DNA of 64,000 nucleotides from Mycogone perniciosa (taxonomy: Eukaryota; Ascomycota; Sordariomycetes; Hypocreales; Hypocreaceae), in NCBI GenBank assembly GCA_025331125.1, contig JAOALB010000212.1, positions 1-64,000 on the forward strand, written 5' to 3'. Positions 1 through 12,833 of the stretch are shown here, piece by piece (positions within the stretch are counted from its first letter, which is position 1; each line of letters opens with the position of its first letter). The notes beneath the pieces are model-generated. The model made no database searches. It was not told where the DNA came from and saw nothing but the letters and a program-made list of their open reading frames with translations. The position numbers and the translations under genes are program-made.

Positions 1-115
1 GATCCGGCTGTTATTGCAAGCTAGTTGGGAATTAAGGAATGTGCGTTGGAATGAAGGAATGTGTCATGTTGTGGAATATGCTGTAATGTGGAGTAATCCA
101 TTATTGAGGTTAATA
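1..115 (-). repeat. LTR of element D (left copy, cut by window edge)
   Basis: Matches 40,774-40,888 without gaps. The nine differences are all A/G or C/T, and most have A or T in this copy, as expected from RIP. The first 26 bases of this LTR lie outside the window. It ends GTTAATA where the right copy has GTTGACA. Confidence 0.85.
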
Positions 116-548
116 TACCCCCCCAGGTTAAACGATGTTTAGACTATTGATAAGAACGGTAAAGTGATAGTTATTGAATTACTTATTAAAAGGAATAATA
201 GAATAATAACTGTTTAAAGATCTGGATTAGTCTATATTTAAGTCTTCCTAAGCCTTAAGAACGCTGCGTATATTAACAAGACCTAATTATTCGATAAAGC
301 GTTTAAATTTCTAATCTGGAAAGACCTTAGTTAATCTATAAGCAATTATTTAATTAGTTAAAGTATATACTACTTTGTATAATCTTTATTAATAAGCTTA
401 ATAAGCCTAGCAGCTATATACATTAATATACTTAAGCTAAGTCTTTAGCTGGGGCTTATCTGGCTTAAGTAGCCTAATGGTCTAGTAATTGTTATATTCT
501 ATAATTAATCAATTATCTAATTAAAGCGTTATCTAGTCTATTAGCCGT

Positions 549-1281
549 TGCATTGCGATGGATTCTTTTACTGTATAGTTAAAGGCAAGAAGCTCGGCTT
601 TAGTTAATAAAGTTATAACTGTTAGTTGCTTACTAGCTTTCCAGCTAATTAGTCCGCTAAACAGGATTATAATATATCCTTATAATAACTTCCTAGTCTA
701 GGGATTGTCTGCGAAAGTGGCGTTAAAAGCAATTCGAAAGTCTCGAGTACTAGGTCTTTATTCTTCGCTTAGTTATATAAGGTTAAGGTTGCCGTTAATT
801 TCGATAGCAAGATATTGCGTTGCCTAAAGGTATTGTAGTAGTCTATTAATAAAACTAATATACTAGTTTAACAGATTGAGTAAAAACTTAGCCAGCTTGG
901 CTGTCGGCTTAGCTATATTAGGTTATATAATAACTGCAGTATAGTTAATTAATCTTATCTTTTATTAATATAAAAGGACTATTTTTTTCAGGGCTTAGTT
1001 TTTTTTCTTCTTTAAATTGTTTAGTAGGAACAGGTTACCTTTAAAGTGTTCTTTTCTTTTAATATAGAATTAATTAACAATTTTCTCGATATATTTGTCT
1101 TAATAAAGCTATAGCTTTTAAGCTGCCTTATTATATAGAATCCGAATTCCTAGGAACCATTTAAATTCCCTTAAGTCATTTATTTTATATTATAACTTTA
1201 ATTATTTAATAAAGATTTCGGTATTAGCAGTATACCTAGGTTTATATAAAAGAATAATATTATTAATAAAGAAAAAAACAG
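549..1281 (-). pseudogene. RNase H and reverse transcriptase relic of copia D
   Basis: On the minus strand, about 549-624 translates with the copia RNase H signature TKAELLAFNY, the first Glu of TEAE changed to Lys by a G-to-A change. About 1,235-1,281 gives FFINNIILLYK, corresponding to the RT core Y/F-V-D-D with both Asp changed to Asn. The sequence between holds many stops. The gene order RT then RNase H on the minus strand fixes the orientation of D. It cannot encode an active enzyme. Confidence 0.7.
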
Positions 1282-2483
1282 TTAGTTAGTTATTATTAAA
1301 GAGATAAGGTTTTTCTATAAATTATTATAATTTTAGCTGTTTAAATACAGCTATAAGATCTTTTTACTATAAGAGTAGTAATCTCTATAGCCTATATAAA
1401 GCTTTAAGCAGCTTTAATATTTATCTTTTATATTTAAAGCTATCTAGAAACTATATAAATATATCTTTATTAAGATAGCTATTTATAAATGTATTAATAG
1501 TATTTAGTTATTATATATTTAAATTAAATTTAGCAGTAATAGCTATTAGTATTTAAAAAGATATTCTAGCTAATATAGCAGTAAATGTGTCTTTTAATTT
1601 AATTTATTAAAGATCTCTTTAAATATAAACTTTAGCTTTAAATTTTATTAAGAAACTATATTTATTAAATTTATATTTATATATTTAAATTAAAGGAAAG
1701 ATTTAGCTATTAACCTAATTTTTCTATATTAACTTAATTATAATTTAAGCCTAAAGTTAATTTTATTTAATTTTTATAGCCTTATAAAACTAGTTTTTAT
1801 ATTTATAATTAATTAATTTATAGTAATTCTTTAACTTAAAAGGGAGACTTTATTAATAAAGTTATTATTTGCAGCCAATAAAAAAGCTAGCTTTATATTA
1901 GGCAAAGCTATTTCATAGATTAATATTAAAGGTGGAATTTATTGCTTATTATACTAATCTTTAAATTCGGGTTAATTGTTAAGGCGGCTATAGAACCTAA
2001 AGTATTATTTTTTCCTAAGCTTTTTCTTTAATCGTTAGATTTTAAAGATTCCCAGCTAAAGCGTTTTATTCCTTAATTCTTTAATGTATTAGATTCGCGA
2101 ATTCGATGCTTTCTTTATATATAATGCGTTTGTTAGGTTCGGGCATTGGATATAGTCTTTATTGCTGCTTTTCGGTATCTTTAGCAGCTTTAGGTTCGGT
2201 TAGATTATCCAGTTAATCTGTAGAATCGTTATTGGAATTGTTTTATATAGGTTCTTTAGTCGGTTTATTAAACGGTTTATCGCCTAATCTTCCACCTACC
2301 TAAATTATTAATCGGATATCCTTTTTTTATGAGACTTAAAGTCTATATTAATATAACCTAGAAAGAAAAGATAAAACAGTTTTATAGCTTATAGTGGCTT
2401 TTAATAATCGGCAGGATTATAAAAGATTTCTTTATTAAAAGTTATATCTTTAACTCTTTAAACTTTATTTCTCTTAAGGATCT

Positions 2484-3064
2484 TGTTAAAAAGGAGGGCT
2501 AAAAAGTAAGGATTTCAGTGTATTTGGGTAACCTTCCTATTCTGGCTAGACCCGGAATTAGGCCCGACGCTAGGACCGAGTTCCGGAGGAACTTCAGTGT
2601 AAGTCAGGAAATTTCTATTATCTTTAACAATAACAATTAAGCTAGGACCAGTTATCCCGCCTACCCTAGACTCAATATAATGGCTATAATGGCTATTGTG
2701 AAAAGTCTGACTAAAATGGTTTCCTGTTTATATAGCTGTAAGTCGATTTGGCCGATTTCCTATATAAATAAATTTTGCAGAAAATAAAAATAAAGCCACA
2801 AACCTAATTCTGCCACTATATTCCTATTATTTAGTCAGAGGACTATTATAAAAGACAAAGCATTATTTTATAATTACTTCTATAATCTAGCTATATATAC
2901 ACTAGATATTCTATAGCTTTTCAGCTATTAAATTAGTTATAATTTAATTGTTTATTTATTGTTGACTTAATTAGACTCTTAGTTATTTCTTTATTACTAT
3001 ATTGTATACAGCTTCCTAGAAGCTGTATATAAATAAGGTTTAGTATAACCTTATTATTTTAATA
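2484..3064 (+). repeat. 5' LTR of copia-1
   Basis: 581 bp, matching 8,429-9,008, 15,605-16,185 and 21,944-22,524 almost entirely with transition differences. The stretch around 2,515-2,610 is visibly richer in G and C than the element body. It carries TATATAAATAA boxes near 2,760 and 3,030 that could be promoter elements. Confidence 0.9.
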
Positions 3065-3809
3065 GGTTATAAGCCCGGGAGAGTTTTCCTTAGGTCTTTA
3101 TTAGTAGATTTTTCTAGTGGTTACAGCATTTCCTTTAATGCTACTATAACACTTATAGCAGGTTTTTATAGTGCTTATCCTAATGCTTATCCTAGTGCTT
3201 ATATAAATATTATTTTTAGGATTATAGCTATTAAAAGCTATTCTTAAGCTTTTACTGTAAATACTATTATAGTTATAGTAATGCTGCTACTATTTTCACT
3301 ATTTTTAGTGATTTATATATACTATAAAGTATATTCCCTATTTTAATAGGATATAGATTTAATAGCAGTATAAGTCGACCTATTAAGGCTTCTAATAGCC
3401 CTATTTCCTTAATTAAAGATAATAGCTTTCCCTAGTATTAAAGGGATCTATTTATTTAAATGCAGAATATAAAATAAAAGCTTTAGGTATAGAGGGCTTT
3501 TACTAAGACAGTTAAAGTATAGTTAAAGGGTTAAAATAATACTATAACTTAGTTATTTAATACTTTAGCCAGCCTAGCTGCTGCTATATTAAAGCGTTAA
3601 TAATAAACTACTAGTTTAATATAAATTAATCCTATAGCCCCTATTTTAATACTGATATAAGCTATTACTTTTATTCCTATACTAATCCAGGTTTTATTTT
3701 TATCTATTCCTTAACCTTAAAATACTATTTCTACTTTAAATAATAGTTTTATTAAAAAGGTATTAAAAAAAGTCTATAGCTTTCTAAAAAGCTATAAGCT
3801 AATAGGCTT

Positions 3810-6800
3810 TAATAACTTTAATTAATGGAAATAGTCTTTAAGTATTATACTAAAGGCTATAGATTACTATACTTTTATAAAAGATCCTATAGTTACTAAT
3901 TCTTTATTTAATTTAAAACACGCTTTATTATTTATACTAATTAAGGATAGTTTAACAGCTATTCCTGCTATATCTATTACTTAGATTTAAAGCCTAAAAG
4001 AAGCATTTTTAATATTAAAGAGACAATATAATTACTTTAATACTCTGTAAAAAGATTCCCTTTATAAGGAATTTCACTTATTAAATTATAGTAATTATAA
4101 AGGATCTTTAGCTAAATTTAATGCTACTTTTAACAGCTTATTAGCTAAGCTAGCTATTTTAAAGGTTAATATTAATATACTAGATTAAGTAAATTAATAT
4201 TTAAATTCCCTAGAAAAGACTTATCTTTAATAGGCTAAAAGAATTAAAGGAACTATTAGATTTAATAAAGCTATTAGGCAATTTACTAAAGGTTTTAATA
4301 TTCAGTTCTTTATAGCAGATATATTAAAAGAGACTAGGAATTTATCTTTTACTGTATATAAAGTTAATAAGGCCTTAGGCCCTTTTAAATCCCTTAATTA
4401 AAGCCAGCTTCTATTTTTAATAAAAGGAAAGGAAATTAAAAAAATTAACAAAACTAGAAGCAAACTATAGAAGATACTGCTTTTGCTAGCATATACTATC
4501 TAGCTACTAGGGAGTATAGCTTAAAAGAGCTATTAAAAGAGTCTTTTACTAAATCTATTAGCAGTTTAGATAGTAATCGAGATCTTTTATATACTTTAAA
4601 CGCTAAAAAAGGAAAAAAGTCTTTTAATCCTTTTAAGCCTTTTAAATCTTTTAAAAAACCTAAACCCCTTAAACTCTTTATTTAAAATAGTCTATTATAT
4701 AATACTGGATCTATAGTTTATATAGTTAATTTTAAGAAATAGTTTACAGACTATAGACTTAATAATAAGGACTTAAATATTATTTATACTAGCAGGGGCC
4801 CTATTACCCTTAAAGGAATAAATATAGCTACTTTTACTATCTTGAATAAAAATAATAACTATAAAAAAATAAAATTATTAAATACCCTTTATTGCCTATA
4901 GCTAGATATAAACCTTATAAGTGGTTTAAGGCATTACTAAGCTAAAGGATATATATAGTATAATACTCTTTTTATAAAAACTATACAGCTAATAAAGCTG
5001 TTAAATCCCTTAAAATATAGTTTTTTCCTTATAATTAAAGGATATACTATACTATACAGCTATATAAATAGCTATAGAGCTTATAGCTCTATATAGGTTT
5101 AAATTCCTGCTATTAGCAAGGAAAAGGCTTAGGAATAAATTGCTATTCTAAAAGCAATAGCTTTAAAAAAACAATTAACTAAATCTAGTCCTAAGCTTAT
5201 AAAGAAAAATAATCCTAAGGGAAAGGATCTCTTTAAACTCTTTAAAACCCTAGGCTAAGTAGAGGAAAAGGGGCTTTATATACCTTTATTGCTTAAGGAA
5301 ATAGGGGGGAATAAGCCTATAGAGGATACCTTTATAGAGGAAAGGCCCTATATACCTAAGGAATCCTTTATTACCGAAAATCTAAAAGTTATTAAGCTAT
5401 CTAAACGAAAAGGAAATACTATTATTAATAGTAATTCTAACTATAAGCTACTAACTCTAGCCCTTTTATAGTATAAAAGACTAGGTTATATTAGTTTAAG
5501 TCTATTAAAAAAAACTGCTAAAATAACTACTAGAATTCTTAACTTTAATTTTATTAAAGAGGCTAAATTCTATTGCCTAGCGTATAATAAAGGAAAAGCT
5601 ATTAAAAGGCTTAATTTAAAGCTAATTCTTAATTTACTAGCCTCTCTAGATTATCTAAAATCTAATACTTTCTCTATAAAGCTAATGCCTTATAATAAAG
5701 CCCCTATTAGTCTTTTAATTATTAATAGAAAATCAAAATATAGGTAGCTATTCCTTTTAAAAGATTATAGTAGACCTACCCTTTTAGCTACTATATAAGG
5801 CTTTATAAATAGCTTAAAAACGCAGTATAACTGGTATTTTAAGGAGTTTTACTATAATAGCGGAAAGGAAATTAATTAGGAACTTTAAACCTAGTTCTTT
5901 TCTTTAAGAATTATATATTTTTATAGCAGCCTTTATATTTATAAATAAAATAGTCTAATAAAACGCTTTATTGAAGTTTTATTAAATAGGCTATAGGCTA
6001 TTATTATAGCAGTTAACTTACTGCTATATCTTTAAAATTTTATTATTACTGCAGTTTTTAAATTAATTAACTATATAGCTATTATTAATAGGGACTTTAC
6101 CCTTTATTAAAAATTATATAAAGACCTAGACTTTAATAAAGATTATAAACCTAATCTATAAAGATATAGGATTATTGGCTTTTATTGTAAGGTATTTGTT
6201 TTATAAGAATAAAGGGCTAAAGGCTATAAATTAGTCTTTAAGACTAAAACTAAAAGACTACTAGCAGTTTTAGGTAATAATACATACTTTATCTATATTT
6301 TAACTAAATATACAGTCTTTAAATCATTAACTATAAAGCTATATAATAATAAAATTCCTAGGCTTTAAATCCTAAAGCCTATTATAGGTTAAGATAATAA
6401 AGAATTAAAGGGAGAAATAAAGCTAGGTTTTATAGACTAAATAATTCCTAGCTTTTAAAATATTAATCCCTTACTCCCTAACCGTATTTTAAAGGGAGTA
6501 CCTACTACTATTCCCTTTATTCCTATATTAATTATATAAGACTTTACAGTTATAGAGGATCCTATAAATATAGATATATCCTATTTTCTCTATAATAGTA
6601 TTAGAAAGTTAGCCTTTCTAGCCGCTGCAGTATAAAACTTATAAACGCTTAAGCAAATACTTTATAATCCTAATAAAATTAAATAGCTAAAAGCGATTTA
6701 TAGCGAATTTAACCAGCTAGTTAAACAATACACCTTTACCTTTATTAAGCGTAACAGTATTTTTAAAGGCAGGAATCCTATTATTAGTCGATTAATTTTA

Positions 6801-8260
6801 AAGACTAAAAAAGACTAAAAAAATAAAATAGTAAAGTTTAAAGCTAAGCTAATTGCTAATGGTTTTAAATAACTAAAAGGAATAGATTTTAACTAAACAT
6901 TCACCTTAATAGCTATTCCTTTTACTTAGCAGCTCCTACTAGCTTTAACTATTATTTATAACTAGGAAATTAAATAAATTAACTTTATTAATGTATTCTT
7001 TAATAGGATACATAAAGAAACTATTTTCCTTAACTTTTTTAAAGGGTTTAAAGACTATACTAGTTAAGCTTCCTTTAAGACTAAGTCTATTTTTAAAAAG
7101 CTAGGTTATAACCTTAATATAGATTAGGTTATTTAGTTACAGAAAGCTTTTTATAGTCTAAAACAGTCTTTTAAAGAATAGCAACAGGCCTTATAAGCTT
7201 TAAGAAATAAACTAAAATATAATCCTTTAATCTTTAACTCTGCTATTCTCTATAATCTAAATAATAGTATTTTTATTATTACTTATATAAATAACTATCT
7301 TTTTATTAGACTAAATAAAAAGGCTATAGCCTAATTAAAGCTAGCTTTTAATAAAGTCTATATTATAAAAGATAAAGGCCCTGCCTTTTTCTTTTTAAGG
7401 GTTTAGATAGTTAAAGATAGAAAAAGAGGCCTTTTTTAACTTTCCTAGAAACAGTATATTACTAAAGCTATAGAGTTTTTTAACCTTTAAAACTTTAAGC
7501 TTATTTAATTACCTTTATAGCCCTTTACCTTAGCTAATAAAACTATCACTAAATTAAATAAAGCTAATACTAAGCTTTTTTAAGCTATTATTAATACTAT
7601 TATTTACTTAACAATTTATATTTAAGTAAATACTAGCTTTCCAGTCTAATAACTAGCTAAATAATTTTAAAGCCTTTATAAAAAGCACTTAAACGCAGCC
7701 TATAACCTATTACAGTATTTAAATATTATCTAGGATCTAGCTATTTAATATATTAGAAAATCTAGTCCTATATTTATTAATTATTGCAATAATAATTTTA
7801 CTAGGGATAAAGAATTAAATAAATTAACTTATAGCTATATTATTATAGTTACTAATAGGCTAATTAACTAAAAGTTAGAAAAGGGCTTAACTATTTGTTT
7901 TTCTATACTAAAAGCAGAGTTTATAGCTTTTATAAAAGCTACTAAAAAGATTTAATAGCTTATTAGCCTATATAAAGAGGTAGATTAACTAATTATACAG
8001 CCAATCTCTCTATTTAACAATAATAAAGGTATTATCTTTACCTTAAATAACCCTACCCTTTATAATTAAACAAAATATACTCTATTGCGTTTTAATTATA
8101 TTAAAAAATAGGTTAAAAATAGCATTATTACAGTTAGCTATCTAAAAACCAGTAAAATAGTTACTGACAGGCTTACTAAGCCTTTTCTAGGTCCGAAATT
8201 AAAGAATTTTATAAATCTCCTTAATCTCAAAATTTTACTTAAAGTATATACCTAAAGTTC
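3810..8260 (+). pseudogene. gag-pol relic of copia-1
   Basis: A stop-ridden copia polyprotein. Near 3,810-3,880 the frame reads NNFN-stop-WK-stop-SLSIILKAID, where both stops are TAA/TAG codons that would be CAA/CAG (Gln) before C-to-T change: a Gag N-terminal signature. Near 7,281-7,310 it reads TYINNYLFIR, the RT core with Asp-Asp changed to Asn-Asn. Near 7,900-7,950 LKAEFIAFIKAT is the RNase H signature. A 60-codon open stretch at 5,289-5,471 is a surviving piece of the Pol linker, with a related piece at 18,776-18,988 in copia-2. Not functional. Confidence 0.75.
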
Positions 8261-8428
8261 TTACCCTTTTTATAATTATTAGCTATTTTATAGCTATTAG
8301 CTATCTTTATTATTTTTAGCTATATTAGCTATCCTTTTTATTTTTATTTTTATTTTAATTATATTCCTATATCTAGATCCTATATCTACTTTAAAGTTAT
8401 ATAGCATAGTCTTTATTCTAGAGGGAGT

Positions 8429-9008
8429 ATTAAAAAGGAGGGCTAAAAAGTAAGGATTTTAGTGTATTTAAGTAACCTTCCTATTCTAGCTAGACCTAGA
8501 ATTAAGCTTAACGCTAAGACTAAGTTCCGGAGGAACTTCGGTGTAAGTCAGGAAATTTCTGTTATCTTTAACGATAATAATTAAGCTAGGACCAGCTATC
8601 CCGCCTACCCTAAACTTAATATAATAGCTATAATAGCTATTATAAAAAATCTAACTAAAATAGTTTCCTGTTTATATAGCTATAAATCGATTTAGCTGAT
8701 TTCCTATATAAATAAATTTTACGGAAAATAAAAATAGGGCTATAAACTTAATTCTGCCACTATATTCCTATTATCTAGTTAAAGGACTATTATAGAAGAT
8801 AAAGTATTATTTTACAATTACTTTTATAATCTAGCTGTATATATATTAGATATTCTATAGCTCTTTAGCTATTAGATTAATTACAATTTAATTATTTATT
8901 TATTATTAACCTAATTAGACTTTTAGTCGTTTCTTTATTACTGTATTATATACAGCTTCCTAGAAGCTGTATATAAATAAGGTTCAGTATAACCTTGTTA
9001 TTTTAATA
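8429..9008 (+). repeat. 3' LTR of copia-1
   Basis: Begins TATTAAAAAGGAGG (TG to TA change at the terminus) directly after the purine tract and ends TTTTAATA before the GATCT duplication. About 580 bp, colinear with the 5' LTR. Confidence 0.9.
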
Positions 9009-9383
9009 GATCTAGATCTTGAAAATATTTATAAAACTATATCCAACTAAATAGCTAACTTCTATATAAGGTTGAGTTTTTAGATTCCTTTATTATATAC
9101 CTTATAGTGCTTTTACTATCAGTAAATAGGCCCTATAACTAAATGCCTTAAAATATATAATATTAGGCTACTGTTTAAGACAGCCTAAGTCCTTATTATT
9201 ATTTTAAAGCTATTAATAAAGACATTAAAAAGGTATTGCCTAGTCTATAGCCTATTAAAGCAATCTGTTATATAAATAGACTGCAGTTTCCTATACTTCT
9301 AGCTATAAATCTTTAAATAGATTGGCATTAACTTTTATTGTTTAAGACTAGGTCTCAATTACCCCTTTAAATTATTTAATTAG

Positions 9384-10063
9384 TGTTATAAACCATCCCT
9401 TTTATAGCTGTATAAAGGGTCTAAGGCAGTATATACCCCGGAAAAATAATAGAACAACTATCTAATTAGGAAGGATTACTCGAATTACTATAAACTATAA
9501 ATCACTTAAATTATAGAATATAAGCTAAGGTAATTTAATATAACTATAATCTATATATAAACTAAGTATATTTACTATATATCTCCGTTATATATAAGAC
9601 TAGATAAGTTATAATTATTTAGTATAGTTATTTAAATAGTGTCGCGGAGCGCGGCACAGCTATATAGAGTATAGAGAGAAATGGGAATAAAGCTTGATTC
9701 TAGTAATAAATATACCGTAATGGCCTCGTTATATATACATATAGCTAATATAAAGGAAAACGTAGAATATATGCGTTGTAAGCGCCTATACAGTCTGACA
9801 CATCGTTTACGCAATGTGTATATCAGCTAGTATCTGCTATATAAGCAGATAAGAGCTCCCTAGCGCTAATAAGCGCTAATAAGTAGTAGGTCCTTAGCTT
9901 ACCTAACCCAACAAATAGTTATTAATATAATTATTTACTTAAACTACCTATTTTATAAAATAGTAACTATATTACCCTACTGAATATTTATCTTTAACCT
10001 CTCTATTAATATAAACCCTGTAAACTTTAATTTAATTATTAAAAATTAACCTAAATTATTATA
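9384..10063 (+). repeat. 5' LTR of gypsy A (split by a solo LTR)
   Basis: Starts TGTTATAAACC and ends ATTATTATA. Split at 9,640 by a 274-bp solo LTR with a 5-bp duplication; without these it is 401 bp, the same as the other three copies of this LTR. Confidence 0.88.
9640..9913. mobile_element. Solo LTR of an unrelated retrotransposon family
   Basis: A 274-bp insertion in the 5' LTR of gypsy A. It starts TGTCGCGGAGCGCGG, ends CTAACCCAACA, has the TG...CA ends of an LTR, and is flanked on both sides by AATAG (9,635-9,639 and 9,914-9,918). The empty site is seen in the other LTR copies, for example near 12,690. Its base composition is far less AT-biased than its surroundings, so it arrived late or escaped RIP. 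No other copy is in the window. The 60-codon minus-strand open frame across it is accidental. Confidence 0.88.
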
Positions 10064-11171
10064 TATTAATAACTTTTATTTAAAAGGCTATTAAGAATCC
10101 TAAATAATACTGCAAGTATATTTATTATAGTATCCTCTTTTAATAATCCTAATACTTTACCCTTTATCCTACCTCCTCGCTAAAGATAAAATAATAATAG
10201 AGATAATAATATAAATAAAAGTAAAAATAAAAATAAAGTTAATAAAATAAAATAACTTTATATTTATATAAAAAAAGCCTTTTAATATATAAAAGCTAAT
10301 TATATAGAATAAAAATAATACTATTAATATCTAATTATTAAAAACGCTAAACCTTAATAAATAATTCACTAACAGTAAATAACTATTATACACTTACAGA
10401 ATTAGGCCCTACCTGCTTTAAACTTTATACTAAACTATAAAGGAAACCGACCTTTAAAGGACTTAAAAGAGTCGCTTAAAATACAGCCCTTTAAGCCTTT
10501 TAATAGAAATACTATAGCACTTTAACTATTTCTCACTTAACTATATAACTACTTTACCTACTTTTTAACTAGTCTCAGTATAAAAACTAATAAAGTCCTT
10601 TTAGCTGCTAAATAACTTAAAGGAAAGGCTTTAAAATAGTTTAAACCCACTTAAAGGGATTTCTTTAATAATAAAAGCAAAGCCAATAAATAAATATAGT
10701 TTATATTTATTAGTTATAATTAATTTAAAAAAGAATTAAAAAATATCTTTAATAATATTAATAAAAAATATACTATAAAAGATAAACTTATAAATTTAAT
10801 TTAAAAAAGAAAATGCTTTAACTATATTATATTTTTTAAAAACTATACTTTTAAAGTTAAATAAAAAAACTTTACTTTTATTAAATATTTTTATAATAGA
10901 TTTAAGCTAAAAGTTAAAAGGGAAGCTTATAAATTCTCTTGCAATAAAGGTATTACTAAGTTTATTAAAAAATATATAAATACAGACAATTTACTTTATA
11001 AACTTTACTTGAATATAAAGAAAAAATAATAGTAATTTAAATAAATTTATAAGTATTAAAGATATATAAACTAAAGTAAAAAATAATAAGAATATATCGC
11101 TAACTTTAATAATAAAAAACCTAGTTAAATAGATTTAAACACTATTTAAAAAAGAAAGGTAAAAGTTATTT

Positions 11172-11217
11172 ATTATAACTATAATAAACTAGGATATATT
11201 TTAAAAGACTATAAAGC
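11172..11217 (+). pseudogene. Gag zinc-knuckle relic of gypsy A
   Basis: Reads YYNYNKLGYILKDYKA, the CCHC knuckle CxxCxxxxHxxxxC with each Cys changed to Tyr and His to Tyr, all by single transitions. The matching relic in B (about 13,939-13,987) still has its last Cys. Confidence 0.7.
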
Positions 11218-12432
11218 TTTATAAAAGCCAAGAACTAATAAACTTTAAAAGCCTACACTAAAACCTAAATAAAAAGTTAATATAGTTTTAAAAGCTATTA
11301 ATTATATATTATTTAACTAGACTATATACTATAATAATAGCTGCTTTATTTATAAAACTAATGAAAATAAAAGCAGATAATACTTAAAATAACTTAAAAA
11401 GATATTTATAATAAATTAAAAGGGATATTAGTTCAAATTTAAATCTTTAATTTTTAAAGATATCCTTAAAGAAAATAAAGTAAACAAGTATTTACTATAC
11501 CTAGATAATTTAATAAAATAAAACTTAAACTTTAACTATATAGAGTTAAATAAAGATAACAATATTCTAAATAAATAAATAATTACTATAGTTAATTATT
11601 AATATTTTAATTAAATTACTATAAATAATAAAAGATAAACTAGCAGTAGTAACTTTAATAATAAAAATAAAGATAATCCTTTATAATATAGACTATTACT
11701 ATATAGTCCTATACCTTTAAAACTAGAAAATATACTACCTATAAACAGTAACTTTAAAGGTAAACTAAATAAATACTACTTGAACTTAATTAAAAGAGTT
11801 ACTATAGGTATACAGCAAAATAAAATAAACTTATACCTATATAAACAGCTCTATACGCAAAATAAAGCTAATAATAAAATAGCTATTAAAGCTATCCTAA
11901 TTACTTTAACTATATATAAAAAACCTATATATTTCTATATATAAAGAGACTATACTATAAATAACTTTACTTATAAAAAGCATTATACTATATTTTAGGT
12001 TACTTATATTATATATAAGTATATAGTATATTTTTAAGAAAAACTAAAGTATAATATATTCCTAATTAAAATCCTATTTTACCCTATAAAATAAATATAG
12101 GATTATAATACTTTTAAAGAATAAGTTATAACTATACAGTATTAAAACTTTAAGATTATTATTATTAAACTAAATACTAAAACTTTAAAGGAATATCGTT
12201 AACTATAAAGACTTAAAGGATATAAGTCTAAATAATACTATATTTACTACTAAAAGAAATTAATAAAATAGCACCTCTACTATAATAAAAAGTTTAAGTG
12301 CAATTAATAATATTATTTGAAGTATAATAGTTTAAGGTATATTATATATAAACGAAATAAATTAAGGGATTAGTATATATAATAAGCCAGTAATACCCTA
12401 TACTTATTACTAGACTATATATACTGCTGGAA

Positions 12433-12833
12433 TGTTATAACCTGACCTTTTTATAGCTGTATAAAGGGTTTAAAGCAGTATATACCCTGGAAGAATAACA
12501 GAACAACTATTTAATCAGGAAGGATTACTCGGATTACTATAAACTACAGATTACTTAAATTATGGAATATAAGCTAAGGTAATCTAATACAACTATAATC
12601 TATATATAATTTAAGTATATTCACTATATATCTCTTTTATATATAAAACTAAATAAATTATAATTATTTAATATAGTTACTTAAATAGTTATTAATATAA
12701 TTATTTACCTAAACTACTTATTTTATAAAAAGGTAACTATATTACCCTATTTAATATTTATCTTTAACCTCTCTGTTAATATAAACCCTTTAAACCTTAG
12801 TTTAACTGTTAAAAATTAACCTAGATTATTATA
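12433..12833 (+). repeat. 5' LTR of gypsy B
   Basis: 401 bp, starting TGTTATAACCTGACC and ending GATTATTATA. It is the uninterrupted counterpart of the split LTR of A. Confidence 0.9.

Larger units (their letters stand above)
2484..9008 (+). mobile_element. Full-length Ty1/copia retrotransposon copia-1 (RIP-mutated)
   Basis: LTRs at 2,484-3,064 and 8,429-9,008 flank a 5.4-kb interior; total 6,525 bp. The element begins TGTTAAAAAGGAGG and ends TTTTAATA (originally probably TTTTAACA). GATCT stands immediately on both sides (2,479-2,483 and 9,009-9,013), a perfect 5-bp target duplication, so insertion into D was by normal integration. A purine tract AGAGGGAG precedes the right LTR, and GGTTATAAGCCCGGG after the left LTR is the likely primer-binding region. 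Gag (about 3,810-3,890), RT (about 7,281-7,310) and RNase H (about 7,900-7,950) relics read left to right. Every long frame is broken by stops. Confidence 0.92.

Noticed and set aside
5289..5471. 60-codon open frame, with a similar one at 18,776-18,988
   Set aside because: They are matching pieces of the Pol polyprotein in the two copies of the same copia family, left open by chance; both are surrounded by stops in every frame.
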